A stretch of 64,000 nucleotides of DNA. Origin: Diploscapter coronatus (lineage: Eukaryota > Nematoda > Chromadorea > Rhabditida > Rhabditidae). The translations under genes were made by a program, and so were the position numbers. The DNA lies in assembly GCA_964036155.1 (NCBI GenBank), contig OZ038423.1, positions 15,329,249 to 15,393,248 on the forward strand, read 5' to 3'. Below are positions 35,264 to 47,480 of the stretch, in pieces (within the stretch, counting starts at the first letter, position 1; the number at the start of each line of letters is the position of its first letter). The notes under the pieces were generated by a model that worked only from the letters and a program-made list of their open reading frames with translations, made no database searches and had not been told where the DNA came from.

Positions 35264-38200
35264 TTAAAGCGAAGTGGAAATGACAGATTTGACTCCATAG
35301 ACTAAAAGTGTGGGTGGTAGAGAATCCGTTAGCAGACGAACCAATTCGAGGTATCTGAAAATTAAGCTGATCTTCATTGAGAATCGAAAGCTAAAAATGG
35401 CGATAGTTATTTTTAAAAATAAAATATTAGATTTAAAAATGACTCACTTATTAGCATTATCTTGCGTGTCAAGTGAAGGCAGAGGCAGGTTGAGAAGAGT
35501 GATGGCGGCCTCTTCGGAATATCGCTTGATCATGTCATTGAACGCTGTCAGATAGGCTGTTGGCAATTGCTCTGTTGATCTGGAAATTAATGCATTATTG
35601 TAAAATAAAAAATCATTTTTGAAGAACAATTGGAATTACAAGTTTTTTTTAATGATCTCTACCGGGGGTGCACGAACTTCGATTTCGAGGAGTTTTTTTT
35701 AGCAATTTCAACTTCGACTTAGAAATGTTCAAATCGAAGCTTCGTGCACTTCTGATCTCTACTACGATCATGGTTAAATGACTTTTTTCCTTGAAACTTT
35801 CATTGATGATCCAATTTACCTGCTCTGGGTTGGCTGCGCAGCATTGATAGGTCCGAAATGGCAAACGACATGATCCCAGGGCACAACTATCGATTCTCCC
35901 TTTATCCTCAGAGTGTCAAGCATATTTTTCAGTTGTCTTTCACGTCTATGCATGTCCTGAAGATAAACTATTATCCGGTTATTATCTAGAAAAGATTTGA
36001 ATAGGAAATCTGTTTTTTCCTCAAACTTCCCATTGCATAAAGAATTTTTAGATGGCATAAAAATAGTACAAAGTCCAAATATTACCTGAAGCGAATTGAC
36101 ACAGATGAAAACTCGCAACCGAGCATGCACTCTCCATCTGCTTGACATTGATAAAATGCATGCCAGCTGAAGAAGGAACAGAGAGCTGTTGTCGAAGCCG
36201 AGTCCCGTTTCGACGGGTTTTTGAAGATCCACAGGCCACACATCGATATATCTTTTTCCTCCATTCCAACCTCGAGCAAGAGATTCCTGAAAAGATCTTC
36301 CAATGAAACCGATTTCAGAATCCAACCAAGGAGAAAGTTATGTGTGGTTTTTTAGGATTTTAAAATCGTTATTTCTGCCTAAATATGTTCAGAATTCAAT
36401 TTTAGAATCAGAATATAACATGTTTCAATGATAAGCATCATGAAGAGTCTACCTTATCGAGTTTATGGAAATGCCTAGCGATGCAGAGATTCTTGTTCAT
36501 GTGAATGACATCATTGAGGATATTGACATAGTCCAGATTGGTGAGTCTCTCGATGTTCCCATTCAGTTCGCGGGGCATGTAGTCGCCTGCTGTGAAGTAT
36601 TCAACCACTGCAGCTCTATCAATTTTGGAGTATCGAAGATCTTTCAACAGTTGGGATTCCTGAAAATTCAGGTTTAGAAACGAACAAACTTAATCAAGGA
36701 ATATCAAGCAATTTCATTTGTATGTTGTTTTTATACATAAAAATGAAGTCCATACTTGTAGAGTTGCGTTAGTAGGCACTTCTTCATGAAACCCAATGAC
36801 AACTGTGTTCGGCTTCATGGCTCCCAATCCTGATAGTCGAGTGAGCTGTTGAATGCCACTTCGAATGTTTTCAGACAGAGTCAATTCCACGAATGCTTTC
36901 AGTTTCAGATAGTCAACTAGAGATAGCCAGTATGGGAAGACCTAAAACTTTACCCTATTGAGGTAATAATTTCGATCAATCTACGATATTCTATTCCGAT
37001 TAATGAATATCAACTTTTCAAGAATGAAATTTGTAACGATTACCTGATGCAGAGGATCGACCACTTCACTGGCATTAAGCTCCCCCTTCCTGACATGACC
37101 AATCACATACAGACCTGATTTCTTCAGATCGTTCACGAAGTCCATCAAAGGACAGGCAGAAGCGGGTCGGGAAACCAGTAATAAAATTTGAGGTCGCCAG
37201 AATCTAAAAAAAAGCCTTTAAAAGTTAAAAGAAGTGAAAATTAAATGAATGACTAGAGAAAAATACTTTTTAGAAATCTTTTTTTTCGAATTATCCTAAT
37301 CCTTCACTTACTTGACGTGTTCTTTTCTGACATCGAGCAGAAGCAAGTACTTTCTGACTTGATGATAAATGAGTGCCTGAGAGATTGAGCCCGACGATAG
37401 ACTGGGTGCCTGGTAGTGGAGAACCATGATTAGAATGAGAAGAGAAACGACTCCAATGGCTGACATTGAAGCATCCACTACCAGCATCATTGTTGCGGTG
37501 CCTAAAATTCGCGAGTGGAAGTTTATCGGCGAGTTCGTGGAGTTTCGAAAAATACTAAACGAAATTTCAAAGTAGCCGAAATAGATTTGAATTTCAATTA
37601 AAAAGGCTGTGCTTTTTAGGAGAGAAAGGTAAAGATATCTTACCGAAAACTCCCAAAGCGCAAGTATGCCAGGAGAAGAATTTGAACGTCGGTCGGAAAT
37701 TCGGAGCGCTTGTTAATTCCAGAGCGAGAGTAGCAACGTTTACTCCCATGTATGAAAGCAGAAAGAAGATTGATGTCAGCTTGGCGATCTTGTTCATTGC
37801 ACCGATTAGGAATACTAGCTGAATTATAAATATTAGAAAAATCATGAAAATATCTGACTCACAACGACGAAGATCCAAGCAATGATGACAGATGCAATTG
37901 GATTGCCGTCTCCGACTTCGATCGTAGCCGGGCGAAGGAGGAAGCCGAATAGACGATCGTGGGATAGACGACTCAGAACACGAGAGGAACCTGAGAAACT
38001 TGATGTAATCAGAAGAATGTCAGCTTAAAGATAGTGAGCACTTCCACTCTAAAATAATTGAAAAAAAACCAATGAATGCTTACTTGTTGAGAAAAATGAA
38101 AGAATTGTTCATTTTGAAGAAAAAAAAAATCCAAACTCACCAATCAAGTTGCTCATGGAAGAGAATAGCGTGGTGGAGAATACGCCAACGAGAATGAACC

Positions 38201-40458
38201 ATTTGGAGAAGTTAGTGTCCATCATAACTGTGTAGTCGTTCTGCAGCAGATTGCGAGAGGAAGTGCCTGCCATGAGAAAGGCAGTGCAGATGTAGACGAT
38301 GAAGGTTGTTATCACTGCTTGAATTGTGCCTCGAGGAATGGAATGGGAGGGACGAGACAGTTCTCCTGACATATTCGCGCCTGAAATTATTCTAACTATT
38401 GTGGAAAGATACAAAACTAGACTAGACATTTTTCAGTAATGAAAAAGCTGACCTTCATGAGAAAATATTCCAGGGAAAGATCAATTTCAAGAAGTTGATC
38501 TTCACTAATTCATAAATGAAAAATGTTATAAGAATTACAAGAAAATGCCTATGCATGTATTTTAAATGGCGAAACATCAAATAATTCTACCAGCCATGAG
38601 TCCAGTAACTCCCGAGAAAATGATCGCAAACATCAGCGCGAAATCGGTAGGTCGTTCAGTCGTGTAATCCATGGTGTAGTTGGTGAGCATATTCTCTGCC
38701 AGAGTGTGAAAACTGAATCCTGTGTATCTAGCAGTTATCGTCTGGTTGAAGTCTTCGATCAGAGGACTGTCCGGGTCGGAGTCATTTGAATGCACTCGAT
38801 ACGCGGGAGTGTTAACCTGAAAATAAAAGAAGATATTCCTGCTCATTTTCAAAGAAGTTATCCGTGTTAAGAGAACAAAATGGTTCGGGTCTGCTTTCTC
38901 GGGAATTTTTAATTAGCTCAACTTTTAGTGACGATTCTTTCGTTCAAAAGCGAAACGAGTGAATAAACCTCAATTGTAATTTCGGGTTTCCCGACAAGTC
39001 AACTTACGCAAAAGTGAATGATAAAACTCGAATCATTCAAAAATAAAATCTACCTTAGGAATAGGCACATCAAAGGCTCCTGTAAAGAGAACGGAGAATA
39101 TCCAGGTCGCGTAGCAAATCGAAATGAGAATGAAGGTGATCAGGGCCGTCTTCGCGAAGAGTGCTGCGCCCAGAAGGCACAGCACGAGCAGAATCAGCGA
39201 TACAAGAACGCAATAGATGAAACGCCATGTGGGTGAGTCGGGGAATTCTGCAAAAAATGAATAATTAAAAAAACCTTAAAATTGCAAAAGTATCACTATT
39301 TCAATGTTATGTCTATTATTTTTGATTAGGAACAGGGTAGAGACGATTTCGATACCTTGAAAATCGATTTCAATTCTGGTCAAAACCCCTACTTCGATGT
39401 CGATTTTCTTCTTATTCTTGACTCAAGATAGTATGAGGAAAACATGAATGATCATCATTGAGTGGTCGAATAAAATAAAATAACTCTGAAAATGGAAAAT
39501 CTCACGTCCATTCCCGATATTATTGAGCAAGGCCTCTGTGAAGCCAGAAATATAAAGAGCACATGAAAACACGTTTGCGACGAAGAACAACACGCCTATT
39601 GCGCCACCGAATTCGGGACCCAGAGATCGACTTATCATATCTGAAAATGATGAAGAAATGATTTGGTGTAATTTTTTTTGTAAATAAGGCCGTCATAAGA
39701 TAATGCAAAGGATTTTTCAATAAATAAATATTGAAACACTCACAATAAACTCCGCCTCCTTCGATAGCCCCGTTACTTGAAATTGCACATAGCGATAAAA
39801 CCGTGAGTAGAACGATCATATACGACAATGCCAATTGGAGAACTGTCATTAGAAATCCTAGCTGACCAACCACAAAGCCTAAAATTCTTTAATAGTCAAT
39901 CGGATAAAATCTCTGAAAGCATACCCATTCTCATAAACAGAAGGATAGAAAACATCGACAGAGCTACGGGAGCAAAAACTCCGGATATTGTCGAAAGGCC
40001 CTCTCGACGAGAATCTGCGAACTCGACGCCTGAAGCTTTGAATGAATTTTTAATTTGTAAATATTTTTACTTGGAGATCTAGGCTGCATGACTGGATCAG
40101 CACCCGCTATCAAGTCCAGATTTCGTATTGACGTTGAAGGATCGCCATCTGAAACAAAACTCAATAATGCTCTGATTTTGTTTAGATTTATTTGAGAGAG
40201 GATCACAGATAGAAATTAATTAATCGCTTTATCCAGAAGAATACCGTGAAGATCGGCTTCTTTCACGATAAATTATACTGAACCTGGTAGATTCTTACAA
40301 AGAACAATAATATTAGCTCACATAAAGTTAGTAAATTGTTAGTGAAAGGACATACGCTCTGTGGGTTCGGCGAAATAGGTCGAGGGGCCTCTGGTTGCTG
40401 ACGAAATCCCCGAGCCGGAAGACAGGTCGTCCATCGCTGCAACGCCAAATGCTACCAT
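35264..40458 (-). CDS. SLC12A9: SLC12A9-type cation-chloride cotransporter family protein
   Basis: SLC12 proteins are multi-pass membrane cotransporters of chloride with sodium or potassium; SLC12A9 is a divergent member whose transport activity is unsettled. The model has 18 exons and 940 residues (human SLC12A9 is about 914), phase-consistent: 40356-40458, 40071-40148, 39925-40029, 39744-39878, 39506-39640, 39054-39247, 38591-38816, 38141-38380, 37863-37990, 37644-37818, 37312-37501, 37044-37203, 36756-36941, 36453-36659, 36086-36286, 35820-35956, 35448-35579, 35264-35354. Signatures: the first membrane segment [52 protein letters not shown] near residue 326, [40 protein letters not shown], and a C-terminus [16 protein letters not shown]. 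The GAIEGGGVY stretch and the C-terminus favour A9 over the NKCC/KCC types. The fold-back element 35663-35752 lies in an intron. Confidence 0.92.
35663..35752. repeat. Short fold-back element (GGG family) with 10-bp direct repeats
   Basis: The left end GGGGGTGCACGAACTTCGAT is inverted at the right end (ATCGAAGCTTCGTGCACTTC). Perfect copies of TGATCTCTAC flank it at 35653-35662 and 35753-35762. It lies in an SLC12A9 intron. This is the best-preserved target duplication of the family. Confidence 0.75.
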
Positions 40459-42840
40459 TTTGCGGTTAGAACAAAATTAGGAAACTAGAATATCCCTAGA
40501 AATCCCCCTGCATAGTTATCCAGTGATTAAAGCAAAAATGCGGAAAAGCAACGAGTCAATAAGGAATATGGTTGTGTCGTCTATTTGATTTGCCCTTTCC
40601 CTCTATTTCTGCAGCTCTTATCGATGCAGTTTCAGTTTCGATTTGTGCAGTTGAGTTTGCGTGTTTAGATTGGAGAGAGGAAGCGAGAAATGTGAGCCTT
40701 CCCTTGGACTGTGAACTAGTGAATCATGCAAAACGCAACAAAGCAGCGCAGGAATTTCATGATTTGAGCAGAATTTTGAAACTGAAACGCTGAAACCTGC
40801 GATTTTCTACTTCTATTTGTCATTGAATCGAACAGGATGATGTGAGTTTTTGGATTAATTTTCTAGCATTGATAGTTCATTTTAAAATTTTCCAATATGT
40901 AATATAAGAGTGAAAAAATAAACGATCATTTGTGATGGTCAAAGGTGATAAAAGCGAAAATTAAGAGCAAGTTATCGGTTTTCACATTCATGTCATGTGA
41001 CGGACTCGAAAAGAATCTTTTCTTGAAACTGAAAGGAGAAATGTTACGAAATCCGATAATCTGCTTGTAGCCTTGGCATATCCCTTTGCCATCTAGGGGT
41101 TTCTTCACTTCTGCTATGGCAACCAAGCATTTTCCGGCTCCTTTCTCCTAGTTTCCCTTCCTTATGACCTACTTTTCATGAGTGGTGATTTGTCGATTAT
41201 CCCTGCTTGCGGAACTCCTGCTCTAGGGCTAAATGGTCCTGCGCCATTGCCAATTCCTTGTTGTCCATCTCCATTCACAGGCATATCAGAGGAGGACGAT
41301 GCAATCGATGCAGCTTCAAAGTGTTAATCAACCTAGTCATTAGCAAACTCGGCATTCTTTCACCTGCACCTCTAATGTAATTGTGTGAAAAGCTAGGTGC
41401 ACTTTCTTCAAACAAGGGCAACTCTACTAAAAATTAAAAATCAAACGGTTAAGGAAATAAAAAGTTGGGTGCATTATCAATCTTGTTCGAATACCAGTAA
41501 AATTCTTTCCCTAATTGTAAGCAAAATAAAATGTGAATTTGCAACGTCTTCTCAATATCCTCACGAATTTCTAGAGCTTCATTATGATGCTAGAGCATTG
41601 TCAGCAGAACGTCATCTCTCAAGTAGTGTAATGCAATTATTGCGGTGAACCAACAAAACGGGCACTTTTTCTAGCTTTACATACAAAACAGATGTTATTT
41701 GGAGTTTTTTCTAACGAACAATACACATTTTGGTCATTTTGTCACAAGACTAGATATTTTACGAGTTTTTGCAACATGGATTTCATAAATTTTAAACCGC
41801 AAAATTAATATTCCCCCATTTATTGGCATACTCTATTTGCTTTTTTCCCATATCACCCCCAGTGATCCCATAAATTCATTATTTCACGGACAGAGAAACG
41901 TGAATTTTGATCAATCCAAAATTCAATAATTTCCCATTGCCGCACTTTTGACCAATATGCAATTTTTGCATGAAGATCAGCTTTTGAGGCTTCACGCTTT
42001 TCTCTCGATTAATTTTATTTTTATTATTCAGCGAAATTTTGCCAACCTGCCACTGGATCCTCGAAGTTTTCATTGGCGATGCCTCCGTATTTGGTTGGGG
42101 TCGCGCCTGCAGCGAACAGATTCGGGTTATCCATTTACTAAATCGATCGATTTGCCTGCTTCAAAGTGACATTTGGCAGGACTGTGGAAAGACTGTCAAT
42201 CTAAAAAGGACAAAGACTAATAAGGAATTGATCATAATGGAATAGAGAATTGGGAAGAAAGAGTGGGAAGAATGCTAGAGAAAAAGAAGGGAAGAAAGAA
42301 AGATGAGTTGAGCGGATGAGAAAGAAGGGAGTATTGATTGAAGAGGGAAGGAAGAGGTGTCTCTCTATGAACCCACACCCGGCCAGTCCAGCCCAGTTGC
42401 AATAGCTAACAGAAGCCTCTCTCTACTCTTCATATGAACTATTTACTTTTCCAGGCTTTCCCCCAATCATTTCGGTCCACAGCTGTGAGAATTCCACATT
42501 CCATAGCTAAAATTCGCGTATTGATCGCTCAAACCAACCAAATCCATGGATTCATCCAGATTCGGGAACTATTTTCATGACCATTTTTCACGGAGCTCCA
42601 TATATCATAATAAATTTTCTGATTCCAAATTTAATTTCGCTTTTCCGAAATTTAGAAATTTCCTACTTCTATTTTTGGTCATTTATCTTTTCCCGACTCT
42701 CATGCATAATCCAATCACCAATTTGACAACTCCTCCATCACATGACCCGTCTCGCGCACCAATTTCCAGACATTCATTTCCACTTACGTTTTAGCAAAGC
42801 TATACATTTCAGGTAGTTGAACGGAACTGGCTATTTTCAT
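40459..42840. other. Divergent intergenic region, SLC12A9 and TRIM-NHL
   Basis: About 2.4 kb between divergent start codons; both promoters should be here. A purine-rich tract (about 42240-42360) sits 500 bases upstream of the TRIM-NHL gene and resembles the one upstream of PRRC2. Open frames in the stretch (for example 40572-40793, 41397-41648) have no recognisable domain or supporting splice sites. Confidence 0.5.
42804..42812 (+). promoter_or_regulatory. Candidate trans-splice acceptor of the TRIM-NHL gene
   Basis: ATACATTTCAG ends 28 bases before the start codon at 42841 without an evident upstream exon. Confidence 0.35.
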
Positions 42841-45800
42841 ATGAACACATCTACTCTAGTGGAAACCGTAAATATCAACTTGGAAGACTTTTCTGATGTG
42901 TTCCTGACCTGTTCAACTTGCTTATTCACTTACGACCAGGTTAAAGAATTTATAATACTTTAAAGCCAGAATATTCTAAAAGTGTTCTGAGAGATTCATC
43001 CGTTCATGATATTCAAAAATTTCAAGCTGAATTATTCTAGAATTTTTATACAAGTTAGTCTGCTCTAAAATACCAAACTATTTAACCATAAATTGTGCGT
43101 CAAGTCTCTTGAACTAATTAAATAAAATGTTAGAATCAACGAAAAGCCAAGCTACTGCCATGTAGTCATTCCGTCTGCCTATCCTGTCTAAACCAAATTG
43201 CCGCACTTTCCCAGGTAAATTATAATTGATGAAGTGTATAACCTGATTATTGGAACTGTCCAGAGCGAAACAGCGTCACTGCGTTGCCCGTTATGCAGAG
43301 ATGTGTGCGTGATTCCAGCAGGCGGTGTGGCTTCGTTTCCAGGCGCGTTCATCATCAACAAACTACTTGATGTTATGCAGGTACGCGTATCTGAAAAATA
43401 AACTTTACTTTCAATACATAGAAACTTGGCTCATTTTTATCAAGACTTTTCACTAGGCAGCCTAAAAACTTACACCAAGAAAGGTATCGAAAAGTAGTCC
43501 GCAATTAGGCATTTTTAACAAGTAAACCATTCATTAAGCTTGAATTTGGAATTATGAATATCGAAGCTTCTCAAATTTAAGCAGTCATGAATATTCATTG
43601 CGATAATTTTTACCTCATTTTTCTGAACATCTGAACATCGGTTTTCAGAAGCAGCGTAAAGACGTAGTGCCTTCGTGTGCAGTACATCCCTCTTCCGAAT
43701 TGTCCTACTGCGAGTGCTGCGATTTGGTCTTCTGTCAAAGCTGTCAGGCTTCGTTGATCAAGTAAGTTGGCAATTAATGTATCTTTTGCATGAAATGTAA
43801 TTCAGGTTAATTCTTATCTCCCATTTTTAACATTAGATTGATCAGAATATTCTGTCCATGAATTCCCACATTTTTCATAATTTCAGAAATACGTTTATAA
43901 GAATTCAGATGCAACTCTGTTAAGTAGAGGGCGCAAGCTCACCCACTTTGTGAAGACAAAATCAAAGCGATTTTTCATTCATTTTCGAAAAAAAGTTATA
44001 GAAAGTTTGCGAAGCTATTTCGTCCTTATTTTTCTTCTCCTATTATTAGATATAAGCCTAGGTCATCGTCTTCAGAAGTTCGTATCTTTGGTTAAACTAA
44101 TCCCTTTTTGCTACATACTTGTTAAGCCCTATAAATTTATGGAAAAATACTTTTATAACTTTGTCTTCACAACGGGAACCTCGCTTGACCCTCTAAGATT
44201 TCATTTATCGTAAAAATGAATTGATAAAATTTAGTTAACTAAATACTATCTGATAAGAGATAGGTTGGATAAAATACGAATATGAACTGTAATTAACTTT
44301 CTGATCAATCTATTACACTTTCTGCCAAATCGAATAATATTTTCTCCATTCAACCTAAATTTAGTATTGCGAAATGTCTTCTTATCACTTTTCTCACTAA
44401 TAATAAACAAACAAGCACGCGTCTACATACAATACGCAGACTCGATAATTCCATCTTACTAATTAGTTGCAAATTTCTCGTTAAATTTTCAGCAAGAAAT
44501 GCACCCAGCACACAGTCATTCCATTCTCGATCGCCCTTAAACGAATGTCTGAAATCGTCGTCTACAAGGCTAAGGTTTGAGATAGTCGCAGGCAGAGTTC
44601 ATCTAAAATTTGACATATTGTAGGGTCGTCTGAAGGCTCTAGAACAAGCTCACGAGACAGTTACACAAGAAATCGAGCAACTCGATCAAAATGTCGACAA
44701 AATTCTCGAACAGATCAACACTACTTTCCAGGTAATGATAATTCATGAAAATTAATCGATTACATCATTAGTACTGTGAGACAAAAAAGACTAGTTGCTG
44801 ATGATTATTCTTGGACAAGAGTTACATTAAAAAATAATTAAAGCTTAAAAATCGATAGAAAGAATGAAGATATAAAATCGGCTGACTTTCTCTGAATCGT
44901 GGATGAAATGGGCTCTTTCCAACTCCCTGCGGCGTACCTCTGAACTGTGTGCAATGGAGCATGACTAAACAGATCTGACAGTAATCGCTGCGTAGAGCAG
45001 TAGAGAGAATAGTCATATTGGGCTATGCTATTGTTTGAAAGGCGGGGGTTAAAGGGAGAGAAGGATAACGGATATTCCCCTTCTCTTGATGGCCATTGAC
45101 TGACTGACCACTCTGCAGGAAGTGTCTTCGATTGTGGAGAACAGGAGACGAGACATCATCGAATCTGTGCGAGTGCGAAGGGATGACAAAAGGAAAGTGC
45201 TGAAGGACCAGATCGAGGCAATCACTGATGAGAAGAAGAAACTCGAAAAGGTTAGTCTGATGAACAAGTTTATTTTTTTTACAATAAATGTAGTGTAGAA
45301 GGGCAATATTCAATCTCACCATATAACGAAAAATCATTATTCGTCTGAAGAGTTTCAGAAACTATTCAATCATTTCAATTTGCAGGAACTAGAAAGCTGT
45401 CAATTGGACGTGCGGTCGATGGCTCGTCAACTGAAGTCGATGGAGTCGAGTTGGGATAGACAATTGACACAGCCGAGAGAGAATGCGTTCCTCAGGCTCA
45501 ACACCAATTCGACGCAACTTGTTTGTGGTATGAAAACTAGCACAATGAGCTGGAAGAAAAACACATTGACACTTCAGATATTCACCGCAGTCTAGCTGAA
45601 TTCGGCACTTTGAGTGCATCAACAACATTTCCTGGTGAATGCACGATTAGTCTTGTCGAGCCTGCAGCTACTCATATCGACACTAAATTCCTCGTCAAGT
45701 CCGTCAAACTCCAACTATCTTGATCAATAAACTATTCTTTCTAGAACCTTCGACGTTGATGGACGTCCTCGTACTTCTGGAGGTGACCCGATCGACGTCA

Positions 45801-47480
45801 CAGCCAACCATGGCAATGAGACGAACTCGGTGACTGTTAATGATCTGAACAATGGCACCTACGAAGTTATTCTACGGTAGATACTAAATCTGAAACATGA
45901 TCATTTTTGGTCAATTTCAGGGCATCAACTCCAAGTGAGTATTCGATCACGGTTACGATATTCGGCAGGCCGATTCGTAACAGTCCGTTTACGGTCAAAA
46001 TTGATGACCGTCATCCACCTCGGTTTGATTAACGAATTAGTCAATTGGAAATTTAACAAAATATATTCAGTTGGCAGCTTCCTATTGAACTCCTTCGTCC
46101 AACCAAGACTCACATCGACACCAATGAACTATTCTACGTGCTCGACAGCGGAAACAATCGAAGTAAATCTTACCTAACCCAAAAAAATCAAATAAAACTT
46201 AATTCTAGTACGAATCGTGAAAGAGAATGGTAACTTGGTGTCTGACATCAAATCTAAATGCCTGGATGGTCAATCTGCTGTTGGGCTATCTCTGCTGGCT
46301 GGAGACGAGTTAGCAGTGCTCAACTGGAAGACCAAAGCCGTCAGTCGGATCAACATGAAGGGAGAAGTTATTCAGGTATCATCCATCTCCGGCGAAAAGA
46401 CTAAATTCAAAGTTTCCAAAAAAGATGCAACAATTAGAATTTCATCAAACAAAGAGGCAAATGTCACGATTATGTGTAAAACTTGCTCATTAACAAAACT
46501 TTTCGCCACTCGTTTGTTCTATTCTGGGAAGCAACAAATCATTTCTATCAAGAAAATCTAAAAAAAAAAATCTCGCATAACGGCGCACGAACTTATAGTC
46601 ACAAATTTGAACCAATTTATGAAACTGAACTTTCAATAACTCACCGAAAGAAAAGTTTAGAATAGAGATCTGAAATCTATCTTCCGAATTTTAATTCAAT
46701 TAAAACTAAACCATATATCAAATCCAAAGTTTAGTCGATCAACTTCTCCGAATTCAAAGAGCCGATAGATCTGGCTGTCGACAACCGAGGCAGATATCTG
46801 ATTGCTGATTCTGATAAGGTTCATTTCAGCGTAAATTCCACTATAATCAACAAATTTTAGATCTTCGTGTTCGACTCGTCCCTTCGCCCTCAATTCAGTT
46901 TTCCTGTGAAAGGCCATCGAATCACATGTGTCAATCTGGGACTGGACGATGATATCCTAGTCGGAACGAACGACGGACTGCAGTTGTTCGATGGAGCTGG
47001 AAGATTCCTCAGATCATTTGATCTAGCTCCCAATGAAACAGCACAAAGGTAAACTTATCTTCGAAAATCAACTAACGTCTCCTGATTTAGCGGAGCTCGC
47101 TTTATCGTCAACTCGGTTGTGGCATGCCCGATTACTTCAAAAGTCATTGTGGGGATAACTAATGTCAAGCTGAACAAAGCCATACTAGCGGTGAGTTATT
47201 CGAAACTAGTCAAGGTTGAACATTAGGAAAGCTTCCCTGATACTAATATCAGTGCTACCAATCTGTATTATAAAAACTCGCAATTAAGCTAATTTATTCA
47301 AACTATTTTTAGGTGTGCCGTTACAAGGGATCATTCGTGTTCTACATCGACTCTTACGGCAGTCGACTTCGTTCGCCATGTGGCATTTCCCTAGCACCAT
47401 CCAATTTAGAATCTCGTACAGGACAATGTTATGTTACTGATCACGTTACAAGCACAGTCAAAATATTCCAATACCAGTGA
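42841..47480 (+). CDS. TRIM-NHL protein (RING, B-box, coiled coil, filamin, NHL)
   Basis: TRIM-NHL proteins act as RING ubiquitin ligases and/or RNA regulators in development and neurons; the layout with a filamin domain matches the TRIM2/TRIM3/NHL-1 group. The model has 17 exons and 675 residues, phase-consistent: 42841-42939, 43134-43214, 43264-43380, 43649-43761, 44493-44574, 44624-44731, 45119-45250, 45386-45527, 45578-45698, 45745-45876, 45921-46022, 46071-46162, 46209-46375, 46735-46818, 46861-47048, 47091-47190, 47313-47480. The C3HC4 RING is complete: Cys24, Cys27, Cys43, His45, Cys48, Cys51, Cys68, Cys71. The B-box follows (residues ~105-150), then a long charged coiled coil (~160-280), a filamin-type domain ending RNSPFTVKIDDRHPP near residue 408, and a C-terminal NHL propeller (blades such as ELFYVLDSGNNRI). 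At about 265 residues the propeller region is compact. Intron 4 contains the MITE 43925-44195. Confidence 0.9.
43925..44195. mobile_element. hAT-like MITE, relative of the intron-forming copy
   Basis: The left end TAGAGGGCGCAAGCTCACCC, followed by CACTTTGTGAAGACAAAATC, closely matches the left end of 17158-17487. The inverted right end begins TAGAGGGTCAAGCGAGG and shares GTGAAGACAAAG. Here the element sits well inside a 731-base intron of the TRIM-NHL gene. I could not see a convincing 8-bp target duplication, so the ends may have eroded. Confidence 0.7.

Noticed and set aside
39320..39418. Possible additional GGG-family fold-back in an SLC12A9 intron
   Set aside because: Arms match only loosely (GATTTCGAT/ATCGACATCG) and no flanking direct repeat is visible.
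45528..45577. Apparent frameshift or 20-base intron in the TRIM-NHL gene, reading HNELEEKH in a second frame
   Set aside because: A normal 50-base intron with donor GTATG after 45527 and acceptor CTTCAG at 45577 keeps phase and removes the stop; the second-frame reading was coincidental.
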